In this document: in pieces, positions 1 through 7,351 of the stretch
How positions within the stretch are numbered: position 1 is the stretch's first letter
Layout: each line of letters starts with the position of its first letter
Assembly: GCA_002478225.1 (NCBI GenBank)
Contig: DLMV01000038.1
Span: forward strand, 1-30,433
Direction: 5' to 3'
Source of the DNA: Deltaproteobacteria bacterium UBA7527
GTDB taxonomy: Bacteria > Desulfobacterota > Syntrophorhabdia > Syntrophorhabdales > Syntrophorhabdaceae
DNA length: 30,433 bases
Made by a program: the position numbers and the translations under genes
The notes under the pieces: generated by a model
Database searches by the model: none
Told to the model about the DNA's origin: nothing
Seen by the model: only the letters and a program-made list of their open reading frames with translations

Positions 1-716
1 ATAAAAATAAACGCCCGGATAATGTGATTCCTGGCCAAATACAGCCCGAACGTCATAATAATGCTTGCAACAAGCAGCGTAAAGAACGCCTGATACTTTC
101 CATCCTTCAAAGCGCTTCCCTGTAATGTAAGCATGAGCGTACCGGGTAATCTTCCGAAGATGTTCATGAGTATAAAATCGATAATCCGCATATGAGTTAG
201 TCCGAGCAGGTAGCAGAGAGAATCTTTGGGAAACCCGGGGACGAGAAAGAAGATGAATGTTATGTAGAGACCTTTATGGGTAACAAAAAAATTAAATTTA
301 TCAATATAATGCTTTTTGACGATCTTCTCAACAAACTTCAGGCCAAGCGCGCGCGCAATACCAAATGCCAAAATGGAACCGATTGTAAGGCCGACCGTCG
401 AGAGGATCACACCGGATATATTGCCGAATAAAAAGCCGCCGACAAAGCCGGTCACCTCGCCGGGTATCGGCGCAACGACAACCTGGAGAGCCTGAACCAG
501 GACAAAGACAAAAGCTGCATATGGACCGAAGGAGGCGATGAAGATTCTCAGTTTTTTAGAATCGAAAAAGAATCTGTAGTATGCATAGACATCCCTCCAC
601 GCTCCTTCGTGGTATACGTAGAACATGAGGATGATGAGCACAAGGATCGACGCCCACAGGATCGAACGCAAGACCAATGACACCTTGTAGGAGCTGACGA
701 TGGATTTTTTGTTCAA
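1..716 (-). CDS. TVP38/TMEM64 (VTT/DedA-like) family membrane protein, 3' end outside the window
   Basis: The reverse strand is open from 716 to the window edge (about 238 codons, no stop). A first membrane segment (SILWASILVLIILMFYV) is followed by a long hydrophobic core with the family-type stretch PIPGEVTGFVGGFLFG, then glycine-rich helices and an ALGLKFV segment. This Pro-Gly-Glu pattern with repeated glycines is typical of TVP38/TMEM64 (VTT domain) proteins, inner-membrane proteins of the DedA superfamily linked to lipid transport or envelope homeostasis. The exact substrate cannot be read from the sequence. The start is uncertain. A TTG at 716 overlaps the stop codon of the upstream ATPase gene, and a GTG at 683 is the alternative; neither has a clear ribosome binding site. 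The overlap suggests translational coupling at the end of the uppS-ATPase cluster. Family call fairly sure, function unknown. Confidence 0.75.
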   Translation of the reverse strand, partial: MNKKSIVSSYKVSLVLRSILWASILVLIILMFYVYHEGAWRDVYAYYRFFFDSKKLRIFIASFGPYAAFVFVLVQALQVVVAPIPGEVTGFVGGFLFGNISGVILSTVGLTIGSILAFGIARALGLKFVEKIVKKHYIDKFNFFVTHKGLYITFIFFLVPGFPKDSLCYLLGLTHMRIIDFILMNIFGRLPGTLMLTLQGSALKDGKYQAFFTLLVASIIMTFGLYLARNHIIRAFIF

Positions 717-2713
717 GTTTGGATTGCGACGGTTCTAAGAACTTCATCTACTGTCGTCAAACCGTCTTCAAGAAGAATCAGGCAGTAGTCTTTAAGGGTC
801 TTCATGCCGGCCTGGATAGCAGCCTGGCGAATTGCGCTCGTTTCGGCACCCTCCGCGATCAGGTGCCGCACGTCTTCGCCCACCATGAGCACTTCGTACA
901 CACCGACCCTGCCCTTGTAGCCCGTGTTGCCGCAGACATCGCATCCCTTTCCCTTATAGAGCTCCACGCCTTCACGAAGCCCAAGATATTTTGCGATGAT
1001 AGGGTCCGGCTGATATTTCTCTTTACACTTCGTGCATATCCTTCTTACGAGCCTCTGTGCGATGATGCCAATGATGGAGGTTGAGGTGAGGAACGGTTCT
1101 ATGCCCATCTCCGACAGACGCATGAACGTCGCCGGCGCATCGTTCGCGTGGAGTGTCGTAAAAACAAGGTGGCCTGTAAGGGCAGCCTCTACGGCAATTT
1201 TAGCGGTTTCTTTGTCCCTTGTCTCTCCAACGAGGATAACATCAGGGTCCTGCCTCAGGAATGCCCGTAATACCCGGGCAAAATCAAGTCCGATATCCGC
1301 ATTGACCTGAACCTGGTTGATCCCTGCAAGGTCATACTCGATCGGATCCTCGACAGTCGATATATTTACATCAACGGTGTTAATCTCTGCGAGTGAGCTG
1401 TAGAGCGTCGTGCTTTTTCCTGAACCGGTAGGACCTGTCACATAGATGATCCCATATGGCTTTTTGATCATCTCCCTCACAAGGTCGAGGGTGCCGGGAT
1501 GGCTGATCAGCTTATCAAGACCCATGGTAGTATTGCTCTTGTCAAGGATACGGGTACAGATCTTCTCTCCAAATTTTGTCGGCACCGAGGAGACACGGAA
1601 ATCGACTGATTTGCTCCCCAATTTTATTGTTATCCTGCCGTCCTGCGGCAACCTTCTTTCGGTAATATCGAGCTTGGAAATGATCTTGATCCTGCTGATA
1701 AGAGGAAGCTGGACCTTCTTGGGCAGCATCATCTCCTCCCTGAGGACACCGTCGATCCGGTAACGCACGCGCAATGCCTTTTCCATCGGCTCGATATGGA
1801 TATCGCTGGCGCCCTTTTTTAAGGCAGCGGCGATAATGTTGTTCGTAAGGCGTATGATCGGCGCGCCCTCTGCCTCCCTTGCAAGGTCTGTGATGCCTGC
1901 CTCGTCCTCGTCGGTATCTTCGAACTCAGCGTCCTTCATGATGTCGGCCTGGACGTGATCCATGGAATCGAGGAGCTGGTCGAGGTTTATCTCCGGCTCT
2001 TCTTTCTTTTCCTTCTTTACAAGCTCGGCGTATTCCGTTTCCATGAATTTCTTGAAATCATCCGCCGACACTATTACCGGTTCAATTGCCCTTCCCTTGA
2101 TGAACTTTCGTGCCTCATCGAGCGCCATAAGGTCATTAGGGTTCACCATTGCGAGTGTCAGCGTATTGCTGGAATATGATGTGGGCAGCATCTTGTATTT
2201 CATGATAAGCTGATGAGGAATGATCGTTATCACGTCCTTGTCGAGCCTCAGCGTCTTCAGAGAGACAACGCCAAGGCCGTCCCTGGTGTTCATCTCCTCG
2301 ATCCTTGCTGCAACGATCTTGTTAAGCGACAGCGACAGCGTTGGGTGTTCTTTCAGAAGGGCTTCAAAATCCTTTTTTTCCAGGACAAACACCTCTGTCG
2401 CCTGAACAGCCATAACCGTAGCGGTCCTTGGTTTTCCCGTCAACAATGCCATCTCCCCGAAACAGGCGCCGCTGTCGAGGGTCGCTATAGTCAGATCAAC
2501 ACCGAGGGAAGGTTCCTGTTTCCTGATCTCCACCTTGCCCGATTTTATAACGAACATTGAATCGCCTGACGCGCCTTCGCGGACGATGGCGGTGTTCGGG
2601 GGATATATCCTCTCCTTCAGTCTTTTTGAAAGCTCCTCGAGCTCCGGGTCCCCGAGGGCCTTAAAGATCTCTGTATTTTTTAGCGATGTTACTTTATCTA
2701 TAGGAGGGCTCAT
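713..2713 (-). CDS. PilB/GspE-type secretion/pilus ATPase with an N-terminal cyclic-nucleotide-binding domain
   Basis: This 666-residue protein has an unusual domain order. Residues about 10-135 form a cNMP-binding (CAP effector-like) domain with a near-canonical phosphate-binding cassette, FGEMALLTGKPRTATV (85-100). Residues about 155-230 look like the second half of the GspE/PilB N-terminal domain. After an acidic linker (about 232-275), residues 285-660 are the hexameric type II secretion/type IV pilus ATPase. That part has Walker A GPTGSGKS (427-434), the aspartate-box region near DIHIEPM, Walker B DVILVGE (491-497), the His box TTLHAND and a zinc-binding cysteine quartet (C560, C563, C591, C594). 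The fold should power pilus or pseudopilus assembly, here possibly gated by a cyclic nucleotide. No pilC, pilin or secretin gene lies nearby. Its ATG overlaps the uppS stop codon (ATGA). ATPase call firm; the partner machine is unknown. Confidence 0.9.
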   Translation of the reverse strand: MSPPIDKVTSLKNTEIFKALGDPELEELSKRLKERIYPPNTAIVREGASGDSMFVIKSGKVEIRKQEPSLGVDLTIATLDSGACFGEMALLTGKPRTATVMAVQATEVFVLEKKDFEALLKEHPTLSLSLNKIVAARIEEMNTRDGLGVVSLKTLRLDKDVITIIPHQLIMKYKMLPTSYSSNTLTLAMVNPNDLMALDEARKFIKGRAIEPVIVSADDFKKFMETEYAELVKKEKKEEPEINLDQLLDSMDHVQADIMKDAEFEDTDEDEAGITDLAREAEGAPIIRLTNNIIAAALKKGASDIHIEPMEKALRVRYRIDGVLREEMMLPKKVQLPLISRIKIISKLDITERRLPQDGRITIKLGSKSVDFRVSSVPTKFGEKICTRILDKSNTTMGLDKLISHPGTLDLVREMIKKPYGIIYVTGPTGSGKSTTLYSSLAEINTVDVNISTVEDPIEYDLAGINQVQVNADIGLDFARVLRAFLRQDPDVILVGETRDKETAKIAVEAALTGHLVFTTLHANDAPATFMRLSEMGIEPFLTSTSIIGIIAQRLVRRICTKCKEKYQPDPIIAKYLGLREGVELYKGKGCDVCGNTGYKGRVGVYEVLMVGEDVRHLIAEGAETSAIRQAAIQAGMKTLKDYCLILLEDGLTTVDEVLRTVAIQT

Positions 2714-3483
2714 TTCCCAAACCTTCTGTTTCTATGCTGGTAGCTCCTGATAGCCCTAAGAAAGTCTATCTTTCTGAAGGCCGGCCACAGGGCATCGCAG
2801 AAGTAAAATTCGCTATACGCACTCTGCCATAGCAAGAAACCACTCAGCCGCACCTCGCCGCTTGTCCTTATTATAAGGTCGGGGTCTGGGATTCCGCAAG
2901 TATAGAGGTGGGCCGCAATGTCGTCGCTGGTAATATTGTTCGCCGCTTCCTCAATATTCTCAAAGTTCTTGCACCGGATCGCCTCTTTTACAGCCTCGAC
3001 GATCTCTTCCCTCCCGCCATAGCCGACCGCAATATTCAGTATATGATTATTGTTGTGCATCGTCAACCCTTCGGCCCTCTTTATTGCATCCTTCAGGCGG
3101 TCCGGCAACATGTCCAGTTTTCCCAGCGCATGTATCCTGAACCCGTTCCTTTTAACGATCTGGTTCTTCGCAAGCTCATTGATCTTTTCTTCGATCACTT
3201 TGAGAAGCCCCTCAACCTCTCCCCTGTCCCGCTGGATATTCTCCGTTGACAATACCCATATGGTAACGATCTTAATATCAAACTCCGCACACCATTTCAG
3301 GACGTCGTCAAGCTTCTTTGCCCCTTCTATGTGACCCATGGTGATATCGTCGTACCCCATCTCTTTTGCATAACGCCTGTTCCCATCGAGTATGAGGCCA
3401 ACATGAAGCGGCAGCTTCCCCTTCTTAACCTCCTTTTCGAGGAGCTTTTCATATGAGTAATAGAGTACCCTCTTGATCAACAC
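2710..3483 (-). CDS. uppS: cis-prenyltransferase (undecaprenyl/polyprenyl diphosphate synthase)
   Basis: This 257-residue protein should condense isopentenyl diphosphate onto farnesyl diphosphate to make the lipid carrier for cell-wall and glycan synthesis in the cytoplasm. Visible motifs are HVGLILDGNRRYAKEMG (catalytic Asp33), TIWVLSTENIQR, and the C-terminal PDLIIRTSGEVRLSGF and QSAYSEFYF segments. The DGNRRYA form (rather than DGNGRWA) resembles archaeal and eukaryotic cis-prenyltransferases as much as typical bacterial UppS. The GTG start at 3483 has no ribosome binding site. A perfect TATAAT (3489-3494 on the reverse strand, with TTAATA 17 bp upstream) lies so close that a leaderless or slightly downstream start (TTG at 3480) is possible. 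It is followed by the pilus ATPase with a 4-bp overlap. Family is certain; product chain length is not. Confidence 0.92.
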   Translation of the reverse strand: MLIKRVLYYSYEKLLEKEVKKGKLPLHVGLILDGNRRYAKEMGYDDITMGHIEGAKKLDDVLKWCAEFDIKIVTIWVLSTENIQRDRGEVEGLLKVIEEKINELAKNQIVKRNGFRIHALGKLDMLPDRLKDAIKRAEGLTMHNNNHILNIAVGYGGREEIVEAVKEAIRCKNFENIEEAANNITSDDIAAHLYTCGIPDPDLIIRTSGEVRLSGFLLWQSAYSEFYFCDALWPAFRKIDFLRAIRSYQHRNRRFGK

Positions 3484-3595
3484 ATAAAATTATAATGTAT
3501 ATTGAGAAAAATATTAACACTTTTTTCAAGTAGTCAGGAAAGATCGGGGGGGACGGGGCAGAAAAAGCTACAGCTTCCCGGGGTCATTTGACCAT

Positions 3596-4828
3596 CTAAG
3601 CGCTGATCGCCGATAGCTGCCGAATGGATTTCGTCCTTGATGAAAGGGTTTTGACTGCATCCTTGAGACCGTCGATCGTAAGCTCGTACATGGGGAATAT
3701 CTTTCCGATCGTATCTACCGTATAGTGACCCCAAAAATTCATGTGCGTCGGGTTCAGCCACACCGAATGAGGGAAATGATCCTTGATCCTCAGAAGCCAT
3801 TCTATCGAAGGCTTGTCGTTCGTATAAAAATAATCGATGCACCCGTTGACATCGAACAGCTCCGAATACGCCATGCTTGCGTCGCCTACGATGACAACCT
3901 TATAGCCCTTGTGGAAATTGGAAAAGAGCTTTTCTGTAGGTACCCTCTTGTAATTTGCTATGTCCTCATAAATATCCTGGTAGATAGTGTTATGAAAGAA
4001 GTAGTACCTGAATTCTTTAAAATGCTCCATCTGCGATGCCGCCGAGAAAAGCCTTTCGCAGAGCTCGGTATAGGGAAGCATTGACCCGCCCGTGTCCATG
4101 AGAAGGATAAGCCTTACGGAGTTCTCGCGCGATTTATTGAAGACAAGCTCGATCTCCCCGCCCTCTTTCGCGGTCTTATCGATGGTCTCGTCTATATCGA
4201 GCTCTTCTTCCAATCCTTCCCTCTTGAGCTCCCTTAATTTCTTCAGCGCCATCTTTGTCTGCCGCACATCGAGAATGATGTCGTTCCGGTAGTTCCTGAA
4301 CCTCCTCTCGCTTGCGACCTTTGCGGCCGACTGCATCCCTGACTCACCGCCTACCCTGATGCCTCCCGGATGAAATCCGTAGGCGCCAAAGGGCGAAGTG
4401 CCGCCTGTGCCTATCCACTTGCCCCCACCATCATGCCTCTCCTTCTGCTCTTTCAGCCTTTCCCTGAACTGACGCATCAGTTCTTCCATGTCGTGGGTGT
4501 TCCTGAACTCCTGGATCTGCCTCTGCAATTCCGCCATCTCTTCAGGGCTTAACTTTGGAAGCCTGTGGAGGGGGTTCTCGAGCCATTCCATGACCTTGTC
4601 GAGCTCAAGCTTCTCTGTCTTGATGCCGCCGAAATATTCCTGGAAGGCGAGGTCAAAGGCATCGTAGTAGGCCTCGCTCTTGACGAGAAACGCCCTTCCC
4701 AGGTAGTAAAGATGATTGAGGCTTGACTGGAAATAACCATTATAGAGGGCCTCCATGAATGACATCCATTCCGTGATGGAGACCGGCACGCCTTTCTTGC
4801 GCAATGTATAGAAAAAATCAATGAACAT
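3596..4828 (-). CDS. vWA-domain (CoxE-like) protein, partner of the MoxR ATPase
   Basis: The 410-residue protein has an N-terminal charged, partly helical region (about 1-130), a Gly-rich linker (133-165) and a C-terminal von Willebrand A domain. The metal site reads LLMDTGGSM (Asp245, Gly247, Ser249), a DxGxS variant of the usual DxSxS MIDAS, with a further VIVGDAS (Asp306) strand. Such CoxE-type proteins pair with MoxR AAA+ ATPases and are thought to act as chaperones that insert metals or remodel a client complex. The client here is unknown. The gene begins 2 bp after the moxR stop, and an AAGG-type ribosome site lies within the moxR end, so the two are surely one transcript. About 110 bp of AT-rich sequence separates it from uppS. 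No signal peptide is visible, so it is probably cytoplasmic. Confidence 0.82.
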   Translation of the reverse strand: MFIDFFYTLRKKGVPVSITEWMSFMEALYNGYFQSSLNHLYYLGRAFLVKSEAYYDAFDLAFQEYFGGIKTEKLELDKVMEWLENPLHRLPKLSPEEMAELQRQIQEFRNTHDMEELMRQFRERLKEQKERHDGGGKWIGTGGTSPFGAYGFHPGGIRVGGESGMQSAAKVASERRFRNYRNDIILDVRQTKMALKKLRELKREGLEEELDIDETIDKTAKEGGEIELVFNKSRENSVRLILLMDTGGSMLPYTELCERLFSAASQMEHFKEFRYYFFHNTIYQDIYEDIANYKRVPTEKLFSNFHKGYKVVIVGDASMAYSELFDVNGCIDYFYTNDKPSIEWLLRIKDHFPHSVWLNPTHMNFWGHYTVDTIGKIFPMYELTIDGLKDAVKTLSSRTKSIRQLSAISA

Positions 4829-4830
4829 AA

Positions 4831-5685
4831 TTAATACCTTCTCTTAAATCCAAAGCCTCCCTGTGCATTTGAGAGCTTGATGAACCTGTCCGTATCCTGT
4901 TCGTTCTTTAGCAGGGTCCCGAGGAAGGGGATCTCCGAACCGATCTTCTCGAGCTGGATCCCGCCCAAAGAGAGCGCCTTGATCCAATCGAGCAGTTCAC
5001 TTGTCGATGGTTTCTTCCTGAGCCCATCCATCTCGCGGATCCAGTAGAACTTCTTGAGCGCCTCCTTTATAAGCTTGTTCTCGATGTCCGGATAATGGAC
5101 CTTGATGATCCTTTCCATCATCTCATAATCGGGGAACTCTATATAATAGAACAGGCATCTTCTCAGGAACGCGTCAGGAAGTTCCTTCTCGGAGTTGCTT
5201 GTAATGATCACAATGGGACGGTGCTTCGCCACAACCTCTTCGTCAAGCTCGTGGATGTGGAACGACATCTCGTCAAGCTCGTTCAGGAGGTCGTTGGGGA
5301 ACTCGATATCCGCTTTGTCGACCTCGTCGATGAGAAGGACCATCTGCTCTTCGCTTTTAAAGGCCTGGCCCAACCTCCCAAGCTTGATATACTGCCTGAT
5401 GTCGCTTATGTCCTTGTCCTTGAACCGTGCGTCGTTTAGTCTTTGAACGGTATCGTATACGTAAAGCCCATCTTTTGCCTTTGTTGTGGATTTGATGTTC
5501 CATACAAGAAGCTTCTTGTTGAGCGCACGCGATATGCTGTGCGCCAGAAGCGTTTTGCCTGTTCCTGGCTCACCCTTCACAACAAGCGGTTTTCCCAGGA
5601 CAACGGATACATTTACAATCTCCATAAGCGGCTTCGATGCTATATAATCATCGCTTCCTCTGTATCCCTGCGTCTCGTTAGCCAT
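4831..5685 (-). CDS. MoxR-family AAA+ ATPase
   Basis: A compact 284-residue AAA+ protein. Walker A is GEPGTGKT (38-45), Walker B is VLLIDEVD (116-123), sensor 1 is ITSN (161-164), and an arginine-finger region DAFLRRC follows near 171. The short N-terminus and small lid domain match the MoxR class, which hydrolyses ATP to remodel or metallate partner enzymes together with a vWA protein; that partner follows immediately. The ATG at 5685 is well supported by AAGGAGG (5693-5699 on the reverse strand, 7 nt away). The promoter at 5725-5753 with an overlapping palindrome is directly upstream. The client complex is unknown, so no finer name is given. Confidence 0.9.
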   Translation of the reverse strand: MANETQGYRGSDDYIASKPLMEIVNVSVVLGKPLVVKGEPGTGKTLLAHSISRALNKKLLVWNIKSTTKAKDGLYVYDTVQRLNDARFKDKDISDIRQYIKLGRLGQAFKSEEQMVLLIDEVDKADIEFPNDLLNELDEMSFHIHELDEEVVAKHRPIVIITSNSEKELPDAFLRRCLFYYIEFPDYEMMERIIKVHYPDIENKLIKEALKKFYWIREMDGLRKKPSTSELLDWIKALSLGGIQLEKIGSEIPFLGTLLKNEQDTDRFIKLSNAQGGFGFKRRY

Positions 5686-5704
5686 TATTGAGCCTCCTTA
5701 AGAA

Positions 5705-5722
5705 TAGTGAAAAATATCACTA
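5705..5722. promoter_or_regulatory. palindromic operator candidate over the moxR transcription start
   Basis: TAGTGA-AAAATA-TCACTA is a perfect 6-bp inverted repeat with a 6-bp AT spacer, located just downstream of the -10 box. The GTGA-N6-TCAC core has the geometry of Crp/Fnr-type sites and also of Rex sites. Which protein binds, if any, is inference. Confidence 0.45.
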
Positions 5723-5724
5723 AC

Positions 5725-5753
5725 AGTATAAGGCTTTCAGGGTACAAAGTCAA
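5725..5753 (-). promoter_or_regulatory. sigma-70 promoter of the moxR cluster
   Basis: On the reverse strand, TTGACT (5748-5753) is followed after exactly 17 bp by TATACT (5725-5730), each one base off consensus. Transcription would start near 5718, about 33 bp upstream of the moxR ATG. Confidence 0.7.
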
Positions 5754-5783
5754 TCATTCACGGGCCATCGCATAGGCGAAGCA

Positions 5784-5921
5784 CGAAATCCTAAGCACGA
5801 AGCACTAAACAATATCAAAATTCAAATATCAAATGTTCTAAAGAATTACCCTTAAACACGTTTTGAATTTTGAACATTTGGAAAATTAGAATCTGTTTAG
5901 GATTTCGATATTAGGATTTCG
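5784..5921. repeat. nested inverted-repeat intergenic element
   Basis: This AT-rich segment contains several perfectly complementary words in nested order. CGAAATCCTAA (5784-5794) pairs with TTAGGATTTCG (5897-5907, repeated at 5911-5921). CTAAACA (5805-5811) pairs with TGTTTAG (5894-5900). CAAAATTCAAA (5816-5826) pairs with TTTGAATTTTG (5862-5872). CAAATGTTC (5830-5838) pairs with GAACATTTG (5872-5880). The whole can fold into a long imperfect hairpin. No coding potential is seen. It looks like a dispersed non-coding repeat of the MITE/REP kind. Confidence 0.6.
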
Positions 5922-5951
5922 GATTTACTGTGGCTTCATTAAAGAATTTCC

Positions 5952-5980
5952 TTGACAAAGATCCTGTTTTCCATTTAAAT
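5952..5980 (+). promoter_or_regulatory. probable promoter of the aminotransferase pair
   Basis: A perfect TTGACA (5952-5957) is followed after 17 bp by TTAAAT (5975-5980), a 4/6 match to the -10 consensus. It would give a leader of about 170 nt before the first aminotransferase start, containing the hairpin switch described next. Confidence 0.5.
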
Positions 5981-6040
5981 GTTCATACTATGCAGGGATC
6001 ATCCGTGTATTCATTCTTCTATTTTTACTACTTTACCAGC

Positions 6041-6105
6041 TTGCACCCATGATCTCTTTGCTCTGAGAAAGCAAAAGCCATGGGTGCAAAGGCCCATGGC
6101 TTTTT
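6041..6105 (+). promoter_or_regulatory. leader RNA switch: antiterminator versus terminator (attenuator)
   Basis: Arm 1, TTGCACCCATG (6041-6051), is perfectly complementary over 11 bp to arm 2, CATGGGTGCAA (6079-6089). A small hairpin (6057-6062 with 6070-6075) lies between them. Arm 2 is also the 5' half of a strong intrinsic terminator with arm 3 (6093-6104). Arms 1 and 3 share CCCATG and therefore compete for arm 2, the classic layout of attenuation. A five-codon reading frame, ATG ATC TCT TTG CTC TGA (6049-6066), lies within arm 1 and the loop but has no ribosome site, so a leader-peptide role is very uncertain. The sensed signal is unknown. Confidence 0.55.
6073..6105 (+). terminator. 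intrinsic terminator hairpin in the aminotransferase leader
   Basis: AAAAGCCATGGG (6073-6084) pairs perfectly over 12 bp with CCCATGGCTTTT (6093-6104) around the 8-nt loop TGCAAAGG, with a T-run at 6101-6105. It is followed by AATTT. Confidence 0.7.
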
Positions 6106-6114
6106 AATTTGTAC

Positions 6115-6141
6115 GCCATGGGGTTGATCCATGGCTTTTTT
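6115..6141 (+). terminator. second intrinsic terminator hairpin in the leader
   Basis: GCCATGG (6115-6121) pairs with CCATGGC (6129-6135) around a 7-nt loop, followed directly by six T (6136-6141). It ends just before the ribosome binding site AGGAGG (6148-6153) of the first aminotransferase. It repeats the CCATGG core of the first hairpin, as if the module had been duplicated. Confidence 0.65.
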
Positions 6142-6157
6142 ATTGTCAGGAGGATAT

Positions 6158-7348
6158 ATGATCATTTCTAAAAAATTACACAAGTTGATCGCGGACCAGG
6201 AAGGCTGGACCCGCAGAATGTTCGAAGAGGGGATCAAGATCAAAAAACTATACGGAGAAGACAACGTCTACGACTTCTCCCTCGGCAACCCTGTCATGGA
6301 GCCGCCGAAAGGCCTTCAGAGAACACTCGCGGAAATGCTGCTTCATCCAAGTAAGGGAATGCACCGGTACATGACGAACAGTGGTTACGAAGACGTAAGG
6401 AGCGAGGTAGCAGAATACCTCGGTGAACTTTATGGACTTTCTTTTAATCCTTCCCATGTTTTCATGACAACGGGCTGCGCCGGCGGGCTCAATATACTCC
6501 TGAAAAGCATACTCAACAAGGGCGATGAGGTGCTTGTGCCGTCCCCATTCTTCTGGGAATTCAAAAATTATATAGAAAATTACGGCGGCACAATGAAACT
6601 GGTGAGGTCAACAGAAGATTTTCAGCTCGACATTGACGCAATGGGGCAGGCGATCACCGGAAAGACAAAGGTTGTTCTCCTCAACAGTCCCAATAACCCC
6701 ACGGGTGTCGTCTATAGCGAGAAGAGCCTGAAGGGCCTTGCCGGACTCCTCAAACAAAAAAGGCAGGAAGGTCAGGAGATCTATATCGTCGCTGACGATG
6801 CATACCGGAAAATAGTATATAACGGCATAAAGCTGCCAAACATGTTCAAGCTGTACGATCTCGTCATTACCGTTACGTCCCACTCGAAAGACCTTGCCCT
6901 TCCCGGGGAACGGATCGGTTATATTGCCATCTCTCCCCGCATCAAGGGATATGAACTTATGGTCTCGGCGCTGATGATCTCCATGAGGGCCCTCGGTTTT
7001 GTCAATGCGCCGGCGCTCTTCCAGAGGGTGGTCGGAAAATTCCAGAGGACTTCCGTCAGCATCGACGATTACCAGAAAAAGAGGGACACTCTGTACGGGA
7101 TACTGATGGAGGCTGGCTTCGAATGCGTAAAACCGATGGGTGCCTTTTATATGTTCCCAAAATCTCCCATCCCCGATGAGCTTGAGTTTGTCAGGGCGCT
7201 CCAGCAGGAAGAACGGATCATGGTAGTGCCGGGTAGGGGTTTCGGAAAAAAAGGATATTTCAGGATTGCCTACTGTGTTCCCCTTGAAACAATCCTGAAA
7301 AGCAGGGATGGGTTCATCCGGATCGGAAAAAAATTCATCAAGAGGTGA
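6158..7348 (+). CDS. PLP-dependent aminotransferase, class I/II (first of a tandem pair)
   Basis: A 396-residue fold-type I aminotransferase. It shows the phosphate and ring contacts of the family: NSPNNPTG (about 176-183), VADDAY (Asp213), SHSKDLALPGERIG with the Schiff-base Lys244, and GYFRIAYC with the carboxylate-binding arginine near the C-terminus. The start at 6158 is preferred over an in-frame ATG at 6131. It has AGGAGG 4 nt upstream, aligns with the start of the neighbouring paralogue, and the 6131 ATG lies inside a terminator stem. The donor and acceptor amino acids cannot be assigned; aspartate, aromatic or branched-chain substrates are all possible. The gene ends 3 bp before its paralogue, so the two are co-transcribed. 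Confidence 0.88.
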   Translation: MIISKKLHKLIADQEGWTRRMFEEGIKIKKLYGEDNVYDFSLGNPVMEPPKGLQRTLAEMLLHPSKGMHRYMTNSGYEDVRSEVAEYLGELYGLSFNPSHVFMTTGCAGGLNILLKSILNKGDEVLVPSPFFWEFKNYIENYGGTMKLVRSTEDFQLDIDAMGQAITGKTKVVLLNSPNNPTGVVYSEKSLKGLAGLLKQKRQEGQEIYIVADDAYRKIVYNGIKLPNMFKLYDLVITVTSHSKDLALPGERIGYIAISPRIKGYELMVSALMISMRALGFVNAPALFQRVVGKFQRTSVSIDDYQKKRDTLYGILMEAGFECVKPMGAFYMFPKSPIPDELEFVRALQQEERIMVVPGRGFGKKGYFRIAYCVPLETILKSRDGFIRIGKKFIKR

Positions 7349-7351
7349 AAG

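Noticed and set aside
6131..6157. Upstream ATG start for the first aminotransferase
   Set aside because: It lies inside the second terminator stem without a ribosome site. The ATG at 6158 has AGGAGG and aligns with the paralogue.
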